The notes: generated by a model from the sequence alone, not told the origin. 64,000 bases of DNA from Haloarcula limicola (GCF_010119205.1 NZ_WRXM01000001.1:248001-312000), one strand, 5' to 3'; counted from the first letter of the stretch, positions 18,229 to 27,368 are shown. Numbers and translations are program-made.

Positions 18229-19866
18229 TCACAGCCGCTCGTCGACGTGGTCGGCGCACTTCAGCGCGAGCGCCGCGATGGTCAGCGTCGGGTTCATCGA
18301 CCCCGCCGTGATGAACACCGACGACGAGGCTATCGAGAGGTTCGCCACGTCGTAGGTCCGCAACTGCGGGTTCACGACGCTCTCCTCGGGGTCGGTGCCC
18401 ATCCGCGTCGTCCCCATATGATGGTACGCCGGGCCGGACCCGCCGCTCTCCGGGCCGGCGGTCCAACTGATATCGACGCCCAGCTCCGAGAGGACGGCGT
18501 GCTGGATGTCGTTCGTTCGGGCCATCGTCCGCTTCGCGCGCGGCCCCCACGACCACTGGATGTCGGGGACGGGGTTGCCGTGGTCGTCGGTGGTCGAAGT
18601 GTCGAGCGTCACTCGGTTCTCCCTTCTGGGCGGCTGACCGACGAGGCCGCCCATCGCGATGCTGTTGCCGTACGCTTCGCGCAGGTCGCCCAGTAGCTCG
18701 TCGCCCCAGTCGTCGGCCGAGAGCGCCAGTTCGACGGGCGACGGGCCAGCGTAGTTCAGGAACTCCAGTTTGATCGGCGAGAACGGCTCGTCGCTGGCCG
18801 GCACGACCGTCTCGCCGTCGCCGACTCGTTCGACGGCCCGTCCGGGGTCGTCGTAGAACTGGTGGCACTCGCTGGTGATGAAGCCGACGTGGTTCTGTCT
18901 CGTGCGCTCGTCGAGCGTCCCGCCCGCACCGGCGAAGAGGTGGTCCATGAAGTACCGGCCGACCGCTCCCGAGGAGTTGGCGAGACCGTCGGGGTGGTCC
19001 TCGGAGCGCGAGAGGAGCAACAGGCGCGGGATCTCGACGCCGCCGGCCGCGAGGACGAACTCCCGCGCTTCCTGCCGGCGTTCGGTGCCGTCCGGCGTCG
19101 CGTAGACGGCCGCGGTGACCCGGCCCTCGCCGTCGGTTTCGAGGCGCTGGACCGGTACGCGGTCGAGCACCGTCGCGCCCGCTTCCTCCGCGTCCTCGAT
19201 ATGGACGCTCGCGTCGTACTTCGCCCCGGAGGGACACACCGGCTGGCAGGTGCCGTAGCCGACGCAGGGACCGCGGCCGTCGTAGGACTCGGAGTTGCGG
19301 GCGTTGGGGACGCCGTGCATCGTGATACCGAGGGACTCGCAGGCCTCGGCGAACAGCGAGTCGCTGTAGGAGGGAGGGAAGCCCGCCATCGGATACGGTT
19401 CCTCTCGCGGCGGCGCGAACGGGTTGTCCGCGTCGCCCGCGACGCCCATCGCCTTCTCCGCCTCGGCGTAGTACGGCCGCAGGTCCTCGTAGCCGATGGG
19501 CCACGCCGGATCGCCGTTGCCGTGGCTCCCCTCGAAATCCGACGGGTGTAGTCGCATCACCATCCCCTGCCAGTGGAGCGTGGACCCGCCGACGCCCTTC
19601 ACCCGCGAGACGTTGAGCGGGTAGTACCGCTCGCCGCTGGCCGAGAAGGCGTCGCGCTGGCCGCCCATCTCCCACACCGACCCCCGATGAGCCGGACGGA
19701 TAGACTCCTCCATCCGTTCCTGCCGGTCCGAAAAGTCGAACCGCGGCCCGGCTTCTAAGACGACTACGTCGTAGCCGTCGCTGGCGAGACGGCTGGCGAC
19801 GAGCGCACCCGCCGGCCCGGCACCGACGACGCAGACGTCGGCTCGGCGAGTCGGCTCTCTGTCCAT
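18229..19866 (-). CDS. GMC-family FAD dehydrogenase with Fe-S motif
   Basis: 545 residues. Dinucleotide-binding VVGAGPAGALVASRLASDGY at the N terminus, GVGGSTLHWQGM for FAD, and the C-terminal catalytic region YHHMGTTRMG and GSMNPTLTIAALAL identify a glucose-methanol-choline oxidoreductase. Cys201, Cys207 and Cys211 (C-x5-C-x3-C) match the spacing reported for the [3Fe-4S] cluster of bacterial membrane-linked FAD-glucose dehydrogenase alpha subunits. It therefore probably passes electrons to a respiratory acceptor rather than oxygen. The small gamma and cytochrome subunits usual in bacteria are not adjacent. No Tat signal is seen. A TTAGGC-type palindrome lies 12-25 bp upstream of the ATG. 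Confidence 0.88.
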   Translation of the reverse strand: MDREPTRRADVCVVGAGPAGALVASRLASDGYDVVVLEAGPRFDFSDRQERMEESIRPAHRGSVWEMGGQRDAFSASGERYYPLNVSRVKGVGGSTLHWQGMVMRLHPSDFEGSHGNGDPAWPIGYEDLRPYYAEAEKAMGVAGDADNPFAPPREEPYPMAGFPPSYSDSLFAEACESLGITMHGVPNARNSESYDGRGPCVGYGTCQPVCPSGAKYDASVHIEDAEEAGATVLDRVPVQRLETDGEGRVTAAVYATPDGTERRQEAREFVLAAGGVEIPRLLLLSRSEDHPDGLANSSGAVGRYFMDHLFAGAGGTLDERTRQNHVGFITSECHQFYDDPGRAVERVGDGETVVPASDEPFSPIKLEFLNYAGPSPVELALSADDWGDELLGDLREAYGNSIAMGGLVGQPPRRENRVTLDTSTTDDHGNPVPDIQWSWGPRAKRTMARTNDIQHAVLSELGVDISWTAGPESGGSGPAYHHMGTTRMGTDPEESVVNPQLRTYDVANLSIASSSVFITAGSMNPTLTIAALALKCADHVDERL

Positions 19867-19877
19867 CTCGGCGGTGA

Positions 19878-19891
19878 TTAGGCGAGCCTAA
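19878..19891. promoter_or_regulatory. Iron-box-like palindrome TTAGGCGAGCCTAA
   Basis: A perfect 6+2+6 inverted repeat immediately upstream of the GMC dehydrogenase start, just downstream of a TATA-like CATAAGT (minus strand). The half-site TTAGGC resembles DtxR/IdeR-family metal-dependent repressor boxes. This position would block transcription initiation. It fits control of an iron-sulfur enzyme by iron, but the binding protein is inferred. Confidence 0.55.
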
Positions 19892-19903
19892 ACTTATGCG
19901 TTG

Positions 19904-21046
19904 TTATCGTGACTCGGGCGCTGTGCGTAACAGCACCACCTGTAGTTCGTCTTCCGATTGCGGACTCGACGTGCCGCTGATGACGTAGCCGCCGTCGTCC
20001 AAGCCGACGATAGCCTCCGTGCGGTTGATCCAGTCGCCGGTGAGATACTGCGCTGACCACCGCCGCTCTCCGTCGGCGTCGAGCCGCACGGCCTGATACT
20101 CGTCACTCCGGCCGACAACCGCGATTCCCCCGTCCGCCGCTTCGACGATGCCTCGACAGACACTCCTAGGCGTGAACCGCGTCTCCCACAGTTTGTCGCC
20201 GCCGCCGTCGGTTCGGACGACTCGCGTCTGCTGGTCGTCGTCAGACGTTTCTCGCACGTAGCCGACCGTCGCGTAACCGCCGTCGCGCGTCTGCGTCACC
20301 GAGTAGAAGTCGTCTCGGTCGTGCCCGCCGAACCCGCTTACCCACTCGATGCGGCCGTCCGCGGCCCACTTCGTCAGCCGCCCGTGCATGACCGAGGCGA
20401 ACCCGCCGTCTTCCGTCGCCACGATGTCCTGTGCCGAACGTCGCTCGAACCACTCTCTGTTCCCGTCGGGGCCCGCTTTGAACACCATCGACCCCGCGCC
20501 GACGAGGCCCCCGTCCGGTAACTGAACGACCGAGGAGAGCCAGTCGCCATCCCTCCCGGGCGTGTGGGTCCGCGTCGGTTCACCGTTCGAATCGAGCCTG
20601 AGCAACTTCGGTTCCCCGTCGGTTCCCAATGGCGACTCACAGACGACGTAGCCGTCGTCGACGACGTGAATCCCGGTGAACCGACGCGCCGCGTAGGTGC
20701 GACTCCACTCTTCGGACCCGCTCGCATCGACTTTGACCACCCACGGAAACGACGAGTCGACGCACCCGGACGTCCGCGCGTGTCCCACGAGCACGTATCC
20801 GCCGTCGTCGGTTCGCGCCATGTCCTCGTTTCGAACGTCGTCGGTTTCGCCGTAATACCGGACCCACCGCGTATCCGGTGGGTCGTGAGGATGTGCCGTC
20901 GCGGTACGAGCGGCGGTCCCACGGCCGAGTGCGATGCCCGCAAACACAGACGCGCCGAACGTTCGAAGCACCGTTCGACGGTTCGGCGTCTCGGTCTCTG
21001 TCGAGTCCACGGAGGCGGCATTTCGAAAGCGAGTAGGGAGCATCAC
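19904..21046 (-). CDS. Tat-exported beta-propeller-like protein
   Basis: 380 residues with a twin-arginine signal (NRRTVLRTFGASVFAGIALG, residues about 22-41) and no lipobox. The mature part contains repeated blades marked by DGGYVLVG, DGGLVGAG, DGGFASV, DGGYATVGY, DGGIAVVG and DGGYVISG, with 'W' or 'R' strands between, the signature of PQQ/SBBP-like beta-propellers of about seven blades. Likely a secreted or membrane-surface binding protein; no catalytic residues are recognisable. It lies 37 bp upstream of the GMC dehydrogenase on the same strand, so the two may share a message and electrons or a substrate (inference). Confidence 0.82.
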   Translation of the reverse strand: MMLPTRFRNAASVDSTETETPNRRTVLRTFGASVFAGIALGRGTAARTATAHPHDPPDTRWVRYYGETDDVRNEDMARTDDGGYVLVGHARTSGCVDSSFPWVVKVDASGSEEWSRTYAARRFTGIHVVDDGYVVCESPLGTDGEPKLLRLDSNGEPTRTHTPGRDGDWLSSVVQLPDGGLVGAGSMVFKAGPDGNREWFERRSAQDIVATEDGGFASVMHGRLTKWAADGRIEWVSGFGGHDRDDFYSVTQTRDGGYATVGYVRETSDDDQQTRVVRTDGGGDKLWETRFTPRSVCRGIVEAADGGIAVVGRSDEYQAVRLDADGERRWSAQYLTGDWINRTEAIVGLDDGGYVISGTSSPQSEDELQVVLLRTAPESR

Positions 21047-21163
21047 GTCGGTTCTGTCACTTGGCGTATTGTTTGTAAGTGGCAGATATACGCCGCTAAG
21101 CTCTCCTTATCGAACGCCGTGAGAACGGCACCGAGCAGCCGGACGCGGTGTCCGTCGGTCGAA

Positions 21164-21937
21164 TCAGGGAATCTTCACGGAATGTTTCAGCGTGCCGATG
21201 CCCTCGACCTCGATCTCCACCTCGTCGCCGTCTTCGAGCGGGCCGACGCCCTCCGGCGTCCCGGTGGCGATGACGTCGCCGGGTTCGAGCGTCATGTATT
21301 CGGTGATCTCGGCGATGAGCTCCTCGACGGAGAAGATGAGGTGGTCGCGCGAGGAGGACTGCCTGGTCTCGCCGTTGACGCGGCACTCGATGCTGGCGTC
21401 GTCGGGGACGTGCTCCGGCGTGGCGACGAGCGGGCCGATGGGACAGGCGTTGTCGAAGGCCTTCCCGCGGACCCAGTTCTGCTCCTTTTCCTGGTCGTCG
21501 CGGTTCGAGATGTCGTTGAGGCAGGTGTAGCCCGCGACGACGTCCATCGCCCCGGACTCGCTGACGTTCTTGCACTGCTCGCCGATGACGACGGCGAGTT
21601 CCGCCTCGTGGTCGATGCGGTCCTTGCCTGACGGCATCGTGAGGTTCTTGCCGTGCGAGGCGACGGCGTTGGGCCCCTTCAGGAACAGCAACGGCCGGTC
21701 CGGCAGGTCGTTGCCCATCTCGTCGGCGTGGTCGGCGTAGTTGCGGCCGACGCAGACGATCTTGGTCGGTTCACACGGCGGGAGGATGTCCACCTCTTCG
21801 GGCGAGTAGCTCTCGTCGCCGAAGGCGATACGGCCGTACGGCCCGGCGGCCGCGGTGACCTTGGGCTCCCCGTCCTCGACGGTCCAGCGACCGCCCCGGA
21901 CGTTCCCCGCGGAGTCGCGGAATCGAACGCGCTTCAT
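21164..21937 (-). CDS. Fumarylacetoacetate hydrolase-family protein
   Basis: 257 residues. A short N-terminal domain precedes the FAH fold with the metal-binding and active-site features KIVCVGRNYADH, HEAELAVVIGE (Glu ligands), NDISNRDDQ and MTLEPGDVIATGTPEGVGPL. Family members hydrolyse or decarboxylate acyl-pyruvates and related diketo acids with Mg2+ (for example acylpyruvase or oxaloacetate decarboxylase); substrate cannot be told from sequence. Transcribed alone; a TATA-like CTTATC lies about 27 bp upstream of the ATG. Confidence 0.9.
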   Translation of the reverse strand: MKRVRFRDSAGNVRGGRWTVEDGEPKVTAAAGPYGRIAFGDESYSPEEVDILPPCEPTKIVCVGRNYADHADEMGNDLPDRPLLFLKGPNAVASHGKNLTMPSGKDRIDHEAELAVVIGEQCKNVSESGAMDVVAGYTCLNDISNRDDQEKEQNWVRGKAFDNACPIGPLVATPEHVPDDASIECRVNGETRQSSSRDHLIFSVEELIAEITEYMTLEPGDVIATGTPEGVGPLEDGDEVEIEVEGIGTLKHSVKIP

Positions 21938-22100
21938 GGAAACGACGACTCGGGGCCGACGGATAAGCGTTTAGGAGGCCGTGGCCTGGCCGCCGTCGCC
22001 CGTTACGACCATCGTCTATCTCTCCATCGGCAGTCGTTCAAAACCGGGTCGCGACGGGTGACCGAACGCCTTTTGAGACGGGACGGGCTACGCTCGTCGC

Positions 22101-22835
22101 ATGAACGTCCTCGTCGTCGGTGCCGGGTCGATGGGGGAGTGGTTCGCCCGGACGATGCGGGACCACACCGACGCGACGCTCGCCTTCACGGACACCGACA
22201 GCGACGCCGCTCGACGGGCGGCCGAGGCGGTCGGTGGCCGGGCGGTCCCGACCGACACCGACGGCCCCTTCGACGTGATCTGTATCGCCGTGCCGATGCC
22301 GGTCGCCGAGGTCGCCATCGAGGAGTACGCCCCCCGTGCGACCGAGGCTATCGTCGACGTGACCGGGAGCATGGCCGCCCCGCTCTCGGCGATGGCAGCC
22401 GCCGCCCCGGAGACGCAGCGAGCGAGCCTCCACCCGCTGTTCGCGCCGGAGAACGCGCCGGGCAACGTCGCCGTCGTCACGGACGCGGGCGGCGACGCCG
22501 TCGACGTCGTGGTCGGCGCGCTCGCCGCGGCCGGCAACGACACGTTCGAGACGACCCCCGAGGAACACGACGAGGCGATGGAGACGGTGCAGGCGGGGGC
22601 ACACGCCGCCGTCCTCGCCTACGCGCTCGCGGCCGCCGACGTCCCCGAGCGATTCCACACGCCCGTCTCGGCGGGCATGGCTGACCTCGTCGAGCAGGTC
22701 ACCGGCGGCGACGCCCACGTCTACGCCGACATCCAGGAGACCTTCGAGGGGGCCGACCGCGTCGCCGAGGCCGCCCGTCGCCTCGCCGACGCCGACCGCG
22801 ACGGTTTCGCCGAACTCTACGAGACCCTATCATGA
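22101..22835 (+). CDS. tyrA: Prephenate dehydrogenase
   Basis: 244 residues. Rossmann motif VVGAGSMGEWFA at the N terminus, CIAVPMPV, IVDVTGSM and the family His in SLHPLFAP, followed by the all-helical dimerisation domain. Oxidatively decarboxylates prephenate to 4-hydroxyphenylpyruvate for tyrosine. Short relative to bacterial enzymes; no fused chorismate mutase or ACT domain, consistent with the separate aroQ in this window. Its stop overlaps the next start by 4 bp (ATGA). Confidence 0.88.
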   Translation: MNVLVVGAGSMGEWFARTMRDHTDATLAFTDTDSDAARRAAEAVGGRAVPTDTDGPFDVICIAVPMPVAEVAIEEYAPRATEAIVDVTGSMAAPLSAMAAAAPETQRASLHPLFAPENAPGNVAVVTDAGGDAVDVVVGALAAAGNDTFETTPEEHDEAMETVQAGAHAAVLAYALAAADVPERFHTPVSAGMADLVEQVTGGDAHVYADIQETFEGADRVAEAARRLADADRDGFAELYETLS

Positions 22836-24253
22836 ACCCCGAGACGCGCCGACAGATACGCGAGAACGCCAAGTACCTCCGGAACGTCCGGCCGCTGGAC
22901 CCCGAGGAGATCTTCGAGTACGTAGAGGGCCAGCCACACCCGGCGGTCGTCAAACAGGTCCTTCGAGAGGAGGCGGTGGACCTCGCCATCGTCGAAGAGG
23001 ACGACGGCACGTTCGTCCCGGCCCCCGAGGGGCCGCTCTCCCCGTCGGGACCGTTCCACGGCGTCGAGCGGTTTCCCGAGGCGTACGAACGGCGCGTCGA
23101 GGAACTACTGGCGAATGCCTACGGCGACGACTGGGCGCGCGGCGAGAGCGGCGACCGGCTCCGCGAGCGCATCCGCGAGGTCAAGGAGCGCTACCTCGAC
23201 CGCGCCGCCGTCGAGTACGACGACCTGACGGCCCACGGCTACGCGCTCTACCATCTGCCCGACTACTATGCCGTCGCGCAGTACGTCCTCTGGGACCTGC
23301 TGGCCGAGGGCCTGCTCCCGTCGCAGCTCCGCGTGCTCGACGTGGGCGCTGGTGTCGGCGGCCCGGCGCTCGGCCTCCTCGACCTGTTGCCCGAGGAGGC
23401 CCTCGTGGAGTACCACGCCGTCGAACCGAGCGCCGCGGCCGACGTGCTCGAAACGCTCCTCTCAGACGCCGGGCAGAACGTCGACGTTACCGTCCACCGC
23501 GAGACGGCGGAGGCGTTCGATATCGACGCGGAGACGGGCGAGGACCCGTTCGACCTCGTGCTGTTCGGCAACGTCCTCAACGAACTGGCCGACCCCGACG
23601 CCGTGGTCGAACGGTACTTCGACGCGCTCGCCGAGGACGGGACGATAGCGGCGCTGGAACCGGCCGACCGGAACACCGCGACGGGACTGCGCGAGATCGA
23701 GCGGGCCGTCGCCGACGACGGTCCGGCGACGGTGTACGCGCCGACGGTCCGTCTCTGGCCCCACCAATCGCCCGAGGGCGAGTGCTGGTCGTTCGACCGC
23801 GAGCCCGACATCGAGGTGCCGCCGATGCAGAAGCGGCTCGACGACGCCGCGGGCGGCACCGGCGAGTTCGTCAACGTCGACGTACAGTTCGCCTACAGCG
23901 TTCTCCGGAAGGACGACCGGCGGGCCATCGAACTGACGCCCGACCGAGGCACGCACGCGCCGATGTCTGACGCCGAGAGCTACGTCACCGGCCGGGTGAA
24001 CCTACTGGGCATCAAGCTCAGCCGCGACCTCTCGGAGGGGGATTCGAACCCGCTGTACCTGCTGGGCGACGGCAGTCAGGAGGTCGACCACTTCGCCGTC
24101 GTCACCGAGCCGTCGCTGCTGAACGACGACCTGCGCGAGGCCGACTACGGCGACCTGCTCTCCTTCCAGAACGCGCTCGTCCTCTGGAACGACGACGAGG
24201 AGGCGTACAACGTCGTCGTGGACGGAGAGACGACGGTGGATCGAGCGAGATAG
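22832..24253 (+). CDS. Rsm22-like SAM-dependent methyltransferase
   Basis: 473 residues. A helical N-terminal region (RREIRENAKYL-like start, RLRERIREVKERYLDRAAVEYD, YALYHLPDYYAVAQYVLWDL) leads into a class I methyltransferase domain with SAM loop VLDVGAGVGGPALGLL near residue 167 and FGNVLNELADP. The 'YHLPDYYAVA' segment before the SAM domain is typical of Rsm22, a ribosome small-subunit-associated family. The role is thus probably rRNA modification or small-subunit assembly. Translationally coupled to tyrA, an unrelated pathway. Confidence 0.8.
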   Translation: MNPETRRQIRENAKYLRNVRPLDPEEIFEYVEGQPHPAVVKQVLREEAVDLAIVEEDDGTFVPAPEGPLSPSGPFHGVERFPEAYERRVEELLANAYGDDWARGESGDRLRERIREVKERYLDRAAVEYDDLTAHGYALYHLPDYYAVAQYVLWDLLAEGLLPSQLRVLDVGAGVGGPALGLLDLLPEEALVEYHAVEPSAAADVLETLLSDAGQNVDVTVHRETAEAFDIDAETGEDPFDLVLFGNVLNELADPDAVVERYFDALAEDGTIAALEPADRNTATGLREIERAVADDGPATVYAPTVRLWPHQSPEGECWSFDREPDIEVPPMQKRLDDAAGGTGEFVNVDVQFAYSVLRKDDRRAIELTPDRGTHAPMSDAESYVTGRVNLLGIKLSRDLSEGDSNPLYLLGDGSQEVDHFAVVTEPSLLNDDLREADYGDLLSFQNALVLWNDDEEAYNVVVDGETTVDRAR

Positions 24254-24416
24254 CGAGGGGCGCGAGCGAAGTGAGCGGCCCTCGGAAACGCGAACGGCGA
24301 GCGGAGTGAGCCGTGAGCAGTAGCGAGGGAAGCGCGGTTCGGAGTGAGCGAAGCGAGCGAGAATCACGAGCGCGATTAGGCACGGGGTTTTTCTCGCAGA
24401 CCGCCCCAGACGCCGT
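24254..24416. repeat. Low-complexity GAGCGAAGTGAGC-type repeat
   Basis: Between the Rsm22-like gene and surE, degenerate units such as GCGAGCGAAGTGAGCG, GCGAGCGGAGTGAGCC and AGTGAGCGAAGCGAGCGAG recur over about 110 bp, followed by a T-run (GGGGTTTTT at 24378-24386) that may end the upstream transcript. Similar imperfect GAGC-rich spacers are seen in haloarchaeal intergenic regions. No gene is present. Confidence 0.6.
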
Positions 24417-25214
24417 ATGGACGAGCCGACCATCCTGCTGACGAACGACGACGGCATCGAGAGCGCCGGACTGCGGGCCGTCTACGACGGGCTCGACGCG
24501 GTCGGCGACGTGACGGTGGTCGCGCCGGCGGACGACCAGAGCGCCGTCGGCCGCGCCATCTCCCACGAGGTCTCGGTCCGAGAGCACGAACTGGGATACG
24601 TCGTCGAGGGGACGCCGACGGACTGCGTCGTCGCCGGGCTGGAGGCGCTGGTGCCCGAGACGGATCTCGTGGTCGCCGGCTGCAACCGCGGCGCGAACCT
24701 CGGGGCGTACGTCCTCGGGCGCTCGGGGACCGTCAGCGCCGCCGTCGAGGCGACGTTCTTCGAGGTGCCGGCCATCGCCGTCTCGATGTACATTCCGGTG
24801 CGCGACGACACCGCCTTCGCCGACATCGAGGCCGACGGCGACAGCTACGCCGAGGCCGTCCGCGCGACGGCGTATCTCGCCGACCACGCCTTCGAGGCGG
24901 GCGTCTTCGAGCAGTGTGACTACCTCAACGTCAACGCGCCCGTCGCCGAGTGGGGGCCGGCCGAGATCGAGGTGACGCAACCCTCGCGGGTGTACGAGAT
25001 GGGGGCCGTCCGCGACGGTGACGCCGTCACGCTCCACGACCGCATCTGGGAGCGCATGGCCGAGGGCGACATCCCCGATCCGGAGGGAAGCGACCGCCGG
25101 GCCGTCGTCGACGGGAAGGTCAGCGTCTCGCCGCTGACCGCGCCCCACACCACCGAACACCACGAAGCCCTCGACGCCCTCGCCGAGACGTACGACCCCG
25201 CCGCCGGCCCGTAG
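24417..25214 (+). CDS. surE: SurE 5'/3'-nucleotidase
   Basis: 265 residues. The SurE signature LLTNDDGIESAG places the metal-binding Asp11/Asp12 near the N terminus; VVAPADDQSAVGRAIS, GTPTDCVVAGLEAL and VAGCNRGANLG (metal Asn) complete the active site. Hydrolyses nucleoside monophosphates and possibly short polyphosphate. The C-terminal swap arm is shorter than in bacterial homologues. The following flippase-like gene begins 32 bp later on the same strand. Confidence 0.93.
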   Translation: MDEPTILLTNDDGIESAGLRAVYDGLDAVGDVTVVAPADDQSAVGRAISHEVSVREHELGYVVEGTPTDCVVAGLEALVPETDLVVAGCNRGANLGAYVLGRSGTVSAAVEATFFEVPAIAVSMYIPVRDDTAFADIEADGDSYAEAVRATAYLADHAFEAGVFEQCDYLNVNAPVAEWGPAEIEVTQPSRVYEMGAVRDGDAVTLHDRIWERMAEGDIPDPEGSDRRAVVDGKVSVSPLTAPHTTEHHEALDALAETYDPAAGP

Positions 25215-25246
25215 ATTGATACCCGACGACGGCCCAACACGACCCA

Positions 25247-26293
25247 ATGGCGACGACGGCAACGGCACGGGAGAGCTCCTACCGCCTACTCGTGGGCGCG
25301 CTCGCCGCCGTCCTCCTGCTCTCGGTGCTGTTCCTCTCCGTCGACACCGATCGGATGCTCTCGGCGCTCGCCGCGGCCGACCGCGCCTCCGCCGCCCTCG
25401 CGGCCGTCACGGCGGTCGGCGCACAGCTGTGCTGGGGGATGGCGACGGCGACGATCCTGCGCGGCACCGACGACTCGCTCTCCAGACGGCTCGTACAGCT
25501 CTGTTACCTGTCGGGGACGTTCGGCAAACTGGTGCTTCCGCTGGGGAACGCCGGCGGGTCGGCCATCATCGCTTACGTCCTCTCGGAGAACAGCGACGGA
25601 CGCTTCCGCGACCTGTTCGGCGCGGTCGCGGCCAGCGAACTCTTGATCTTCGCCGGCTCGCTGGGCGGGACGGCGATCGGACTGTCGGCGCTGCTCCTCG
25701 ACCCGCCGGTCGCGTTCGGCGGCCCCTTCCTCTTCGGTCTGTTGACGGTCGTCGTCCTCGCGTCGCTGGTCGGCGGAACCGTCGTCGTCTACCACCGACA
25801 GCGGGTCGCGGGGCTCGTCGAGCGCGTCGCCGCCGTCGTCAGGGGGACCGCCGGCCGTGTCTCCACGCGCGTCGCCGGGGCGCTCGAACCCGAGCGAGTC
25901 GCCGACGGCGTCGCCACCTTCCTCGATCGGTTCGGGACCGCCACGAGCGACTCCCGTCGCCTCGCCGCGGCGAGCGCGTTCGCGCTCTTCGGTTGGCTCG
26001 CGTTCTCGTCGTCGCTCCTGTTCGGGCTCGCGGCCGTCGAAGTCTCCGTCTCGATCGGACTCGCGCTCTTCCTCGTCCCCGCGGCCGGCGTCCTCGCGTT
26101 CCTACCGACGCCGGGCGGGCTGGGGACCACGGAAGTCGGGCTCACCGGGGCGCTCGTCGTCGTCGGCGTCCCGCCGGAACTGGCCGCGGCCGGCGTCGTC
26201 GTCTTCCGACTCGCGACCTACTGGCTCGTCGTCGCCGTCGGCGGGGCGGCCTCGCTGTATCTCTCGGCCACGGTCTGGCGGGCGCTGGAGTGA
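25247..26293 (+). CDS. UPF0104/YbhN-type flippase-like membrane protein
   Basis: 348 residues with about eight transmembrane helices. Conserved features of the lysylphosphatidylglycerol-synthase transmembrane/UPF0104 family are seen: GNAGGSAIIAYVL in the first half and PTPGGLGTTEVGLTG in the second. The soluble aminoacyltransferase domain of MprF is absent, so this is the membrane part alone; such proteins are proposed lipid flippases or glycolipid-linked transporters. It lies between surE and an EamA transporter, all co-directional with short gaps. Confidence 0.85.
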   Translation: MATTATARESSYRLLVGALAAVLLLSVLFLSVDTDRMLSALAAADRASAALAAVTAVGAQLCWGMATATILRGTDDSLSRRLVQLCYLSGTFGKLVLPLGNAGGSAIIAYVLSENSDGRFRDLFGAVAASELLIFAGSLGGTAIGLSALLLDPPVAFGGPFLFGLLTVVVLASLVGGTVVVYHRQRVAGLVERVAAVVRGTAGRVSTRVAGALEPERVADGVATFLDRFGTATSDSRRLAAASAFALFGWLAFSSSLLFGLAAVEVSVSIGLALFLVPAAGVLAFLPTPGGLGTTEVGLTGALVVVGVPPELAAAGVVVFRLATYWLVVAVGGAASLYLSATVWRALE

Positions 26294-26356
26294 CCGCGAC
26301 CCGTCGCCGACGCTCCCGATGGTCACCGTTATCCACCTCCCGCGGCATCGTCGGAT

Positions 26357-27295
26357 ATGAGCGACCGTCGGTCGGCCACGCTGTTCGTCCTGCTGGCAGC
26401 CCTCTGGGGAACGTCGTTCATGGCGATCAAAGCGGGTCTCGACGCGTTCCCGCCGGTGCTGTTCGCGGCGATCCGGTACGATGTCGCCGGCGCGCTGATG
26501 CTCGCCTACGCCGCGGCGACGAGCGACTACTGGCTCCCCCGAACCCGCGCGGACTGGCTCACGCTGCTCGTCGAGGGGACGCTCATCATCGCGCTGTACA
26601 ACGCCTTCCTGTTCGTCGGCGAGACCGGCGTCACGAGCGGCGTCGCCGCTATCCTGGTCGGGATGAGCCCAATCCTCTCGACGGTGTTCTCCCGACTGTT
26701 CCTCCCCGACGAGCGGCTGTCGCTGCTCGGGACGGTCGGCCTCGCGCTCGGCTTCGTCGGCGTCGTCCTCGTCGCTCGCCCAGATCGGTCAGATCTGCTC
26801 GGGTCCGAGGCCATCGCGCCGACGTTCGTCCTGCTCGCGGCGGCGTCCGTCGCGCTCGGCAGCGTCCTCGTCCAGCGCCTCGACGGCGGGATCTCCTCGG
26901 AGGGGATGGTCGCGTGGTCGAACGCCTTCGGTGCGGTCTTGCTCCACGCCATCAGTCTCTCCCTCCCCGGCGAGTCGCTCGCGCAGGCCGAGTTCTCCGC
27001 CGTCGGCGTCGCCGCGCTCCTGTATCTCGCGGTGTTCGCGAGCGCCGTCGGCTACGTCATCTACTTCGACCTGCTGGCCAGCCTCGGCGCTATCGAGATC
27101 AACCTCGTCTCCTACGCCGCCCCGATATTCGCGGCGATCGCGGGCTGGCTGGCGCTGGAGGAGACGCTCGCGCCGTTCGACGTCGCCGGCTTCCTCGTCA
27201 TCTTCCTCGGGTTCGTCCTGCTCAAACGGCGGGCGCTCGCGGCGGAGCTCTCGCCGGTGTTCGCCCGCCTCGACGGCCTGCTCCCCGGCCGCTGA
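26357..27295 (+). CDS. EamA/DMT-superfamily transporter
   Basis: 312 residues, ten predicted transmembrane helices in two EamA repeats (first from LFVLLAALWGTSFMAIKAGLD, second from FVLLAAASVALGSVLVQRLD). The N-terminal helix motif 'ALWGTSFMAIK' and the end-of-repeat 'DERLSLLGTVGLALGFVGVVLV' and 'LAPFDVAGFLVIFLGFVLLKR' are typical. Drug/metabolite exporters of amino acids or other small solutes; no specificity can be read. Confidence 0.9.
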   Translation: MSDRRSATLFVLLAALWGTSFMAIKAGLDAFPPVLFAAIRYDVAGALMLAYAAATSDYWLPRTRADWLTLLVEGTLIIALYNAFLFVGETGVTSGVAAILVGMSPILSTVFSRLFLPDERLSLLGTVGLALGFVGVVLVARPDRSDLLGSEAIAPTFVLLAAASVALGSVLVQRLDGGISSEGMVAWSNAFGAVLLHAISLSLPGESLAQAEFSAVGVAALLYLAVFASAVGYVIYFDLLASLGAIEINLVSYAAPIFAAIAGWLALEETLAPFDVAGFLVIFLGFVLLKRRALAAELSPVFARLDGLLPGR

Positions 27296-27368
27296 CGGCG
27301 AGTCGGGGAACTCCACCGACCGGCCACGTCGGCGAACGTATTTGCCGGTTCACCCCGAAACGCTCCGC

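Noticed and set aside
24038-24052. T-arm-like GGATTCGAACCC suggesting a tRNA
   Set aside because: It lies in frame inside the Rsm22-like methyltransferase gene and no acceptor or anticodon arms surround it.
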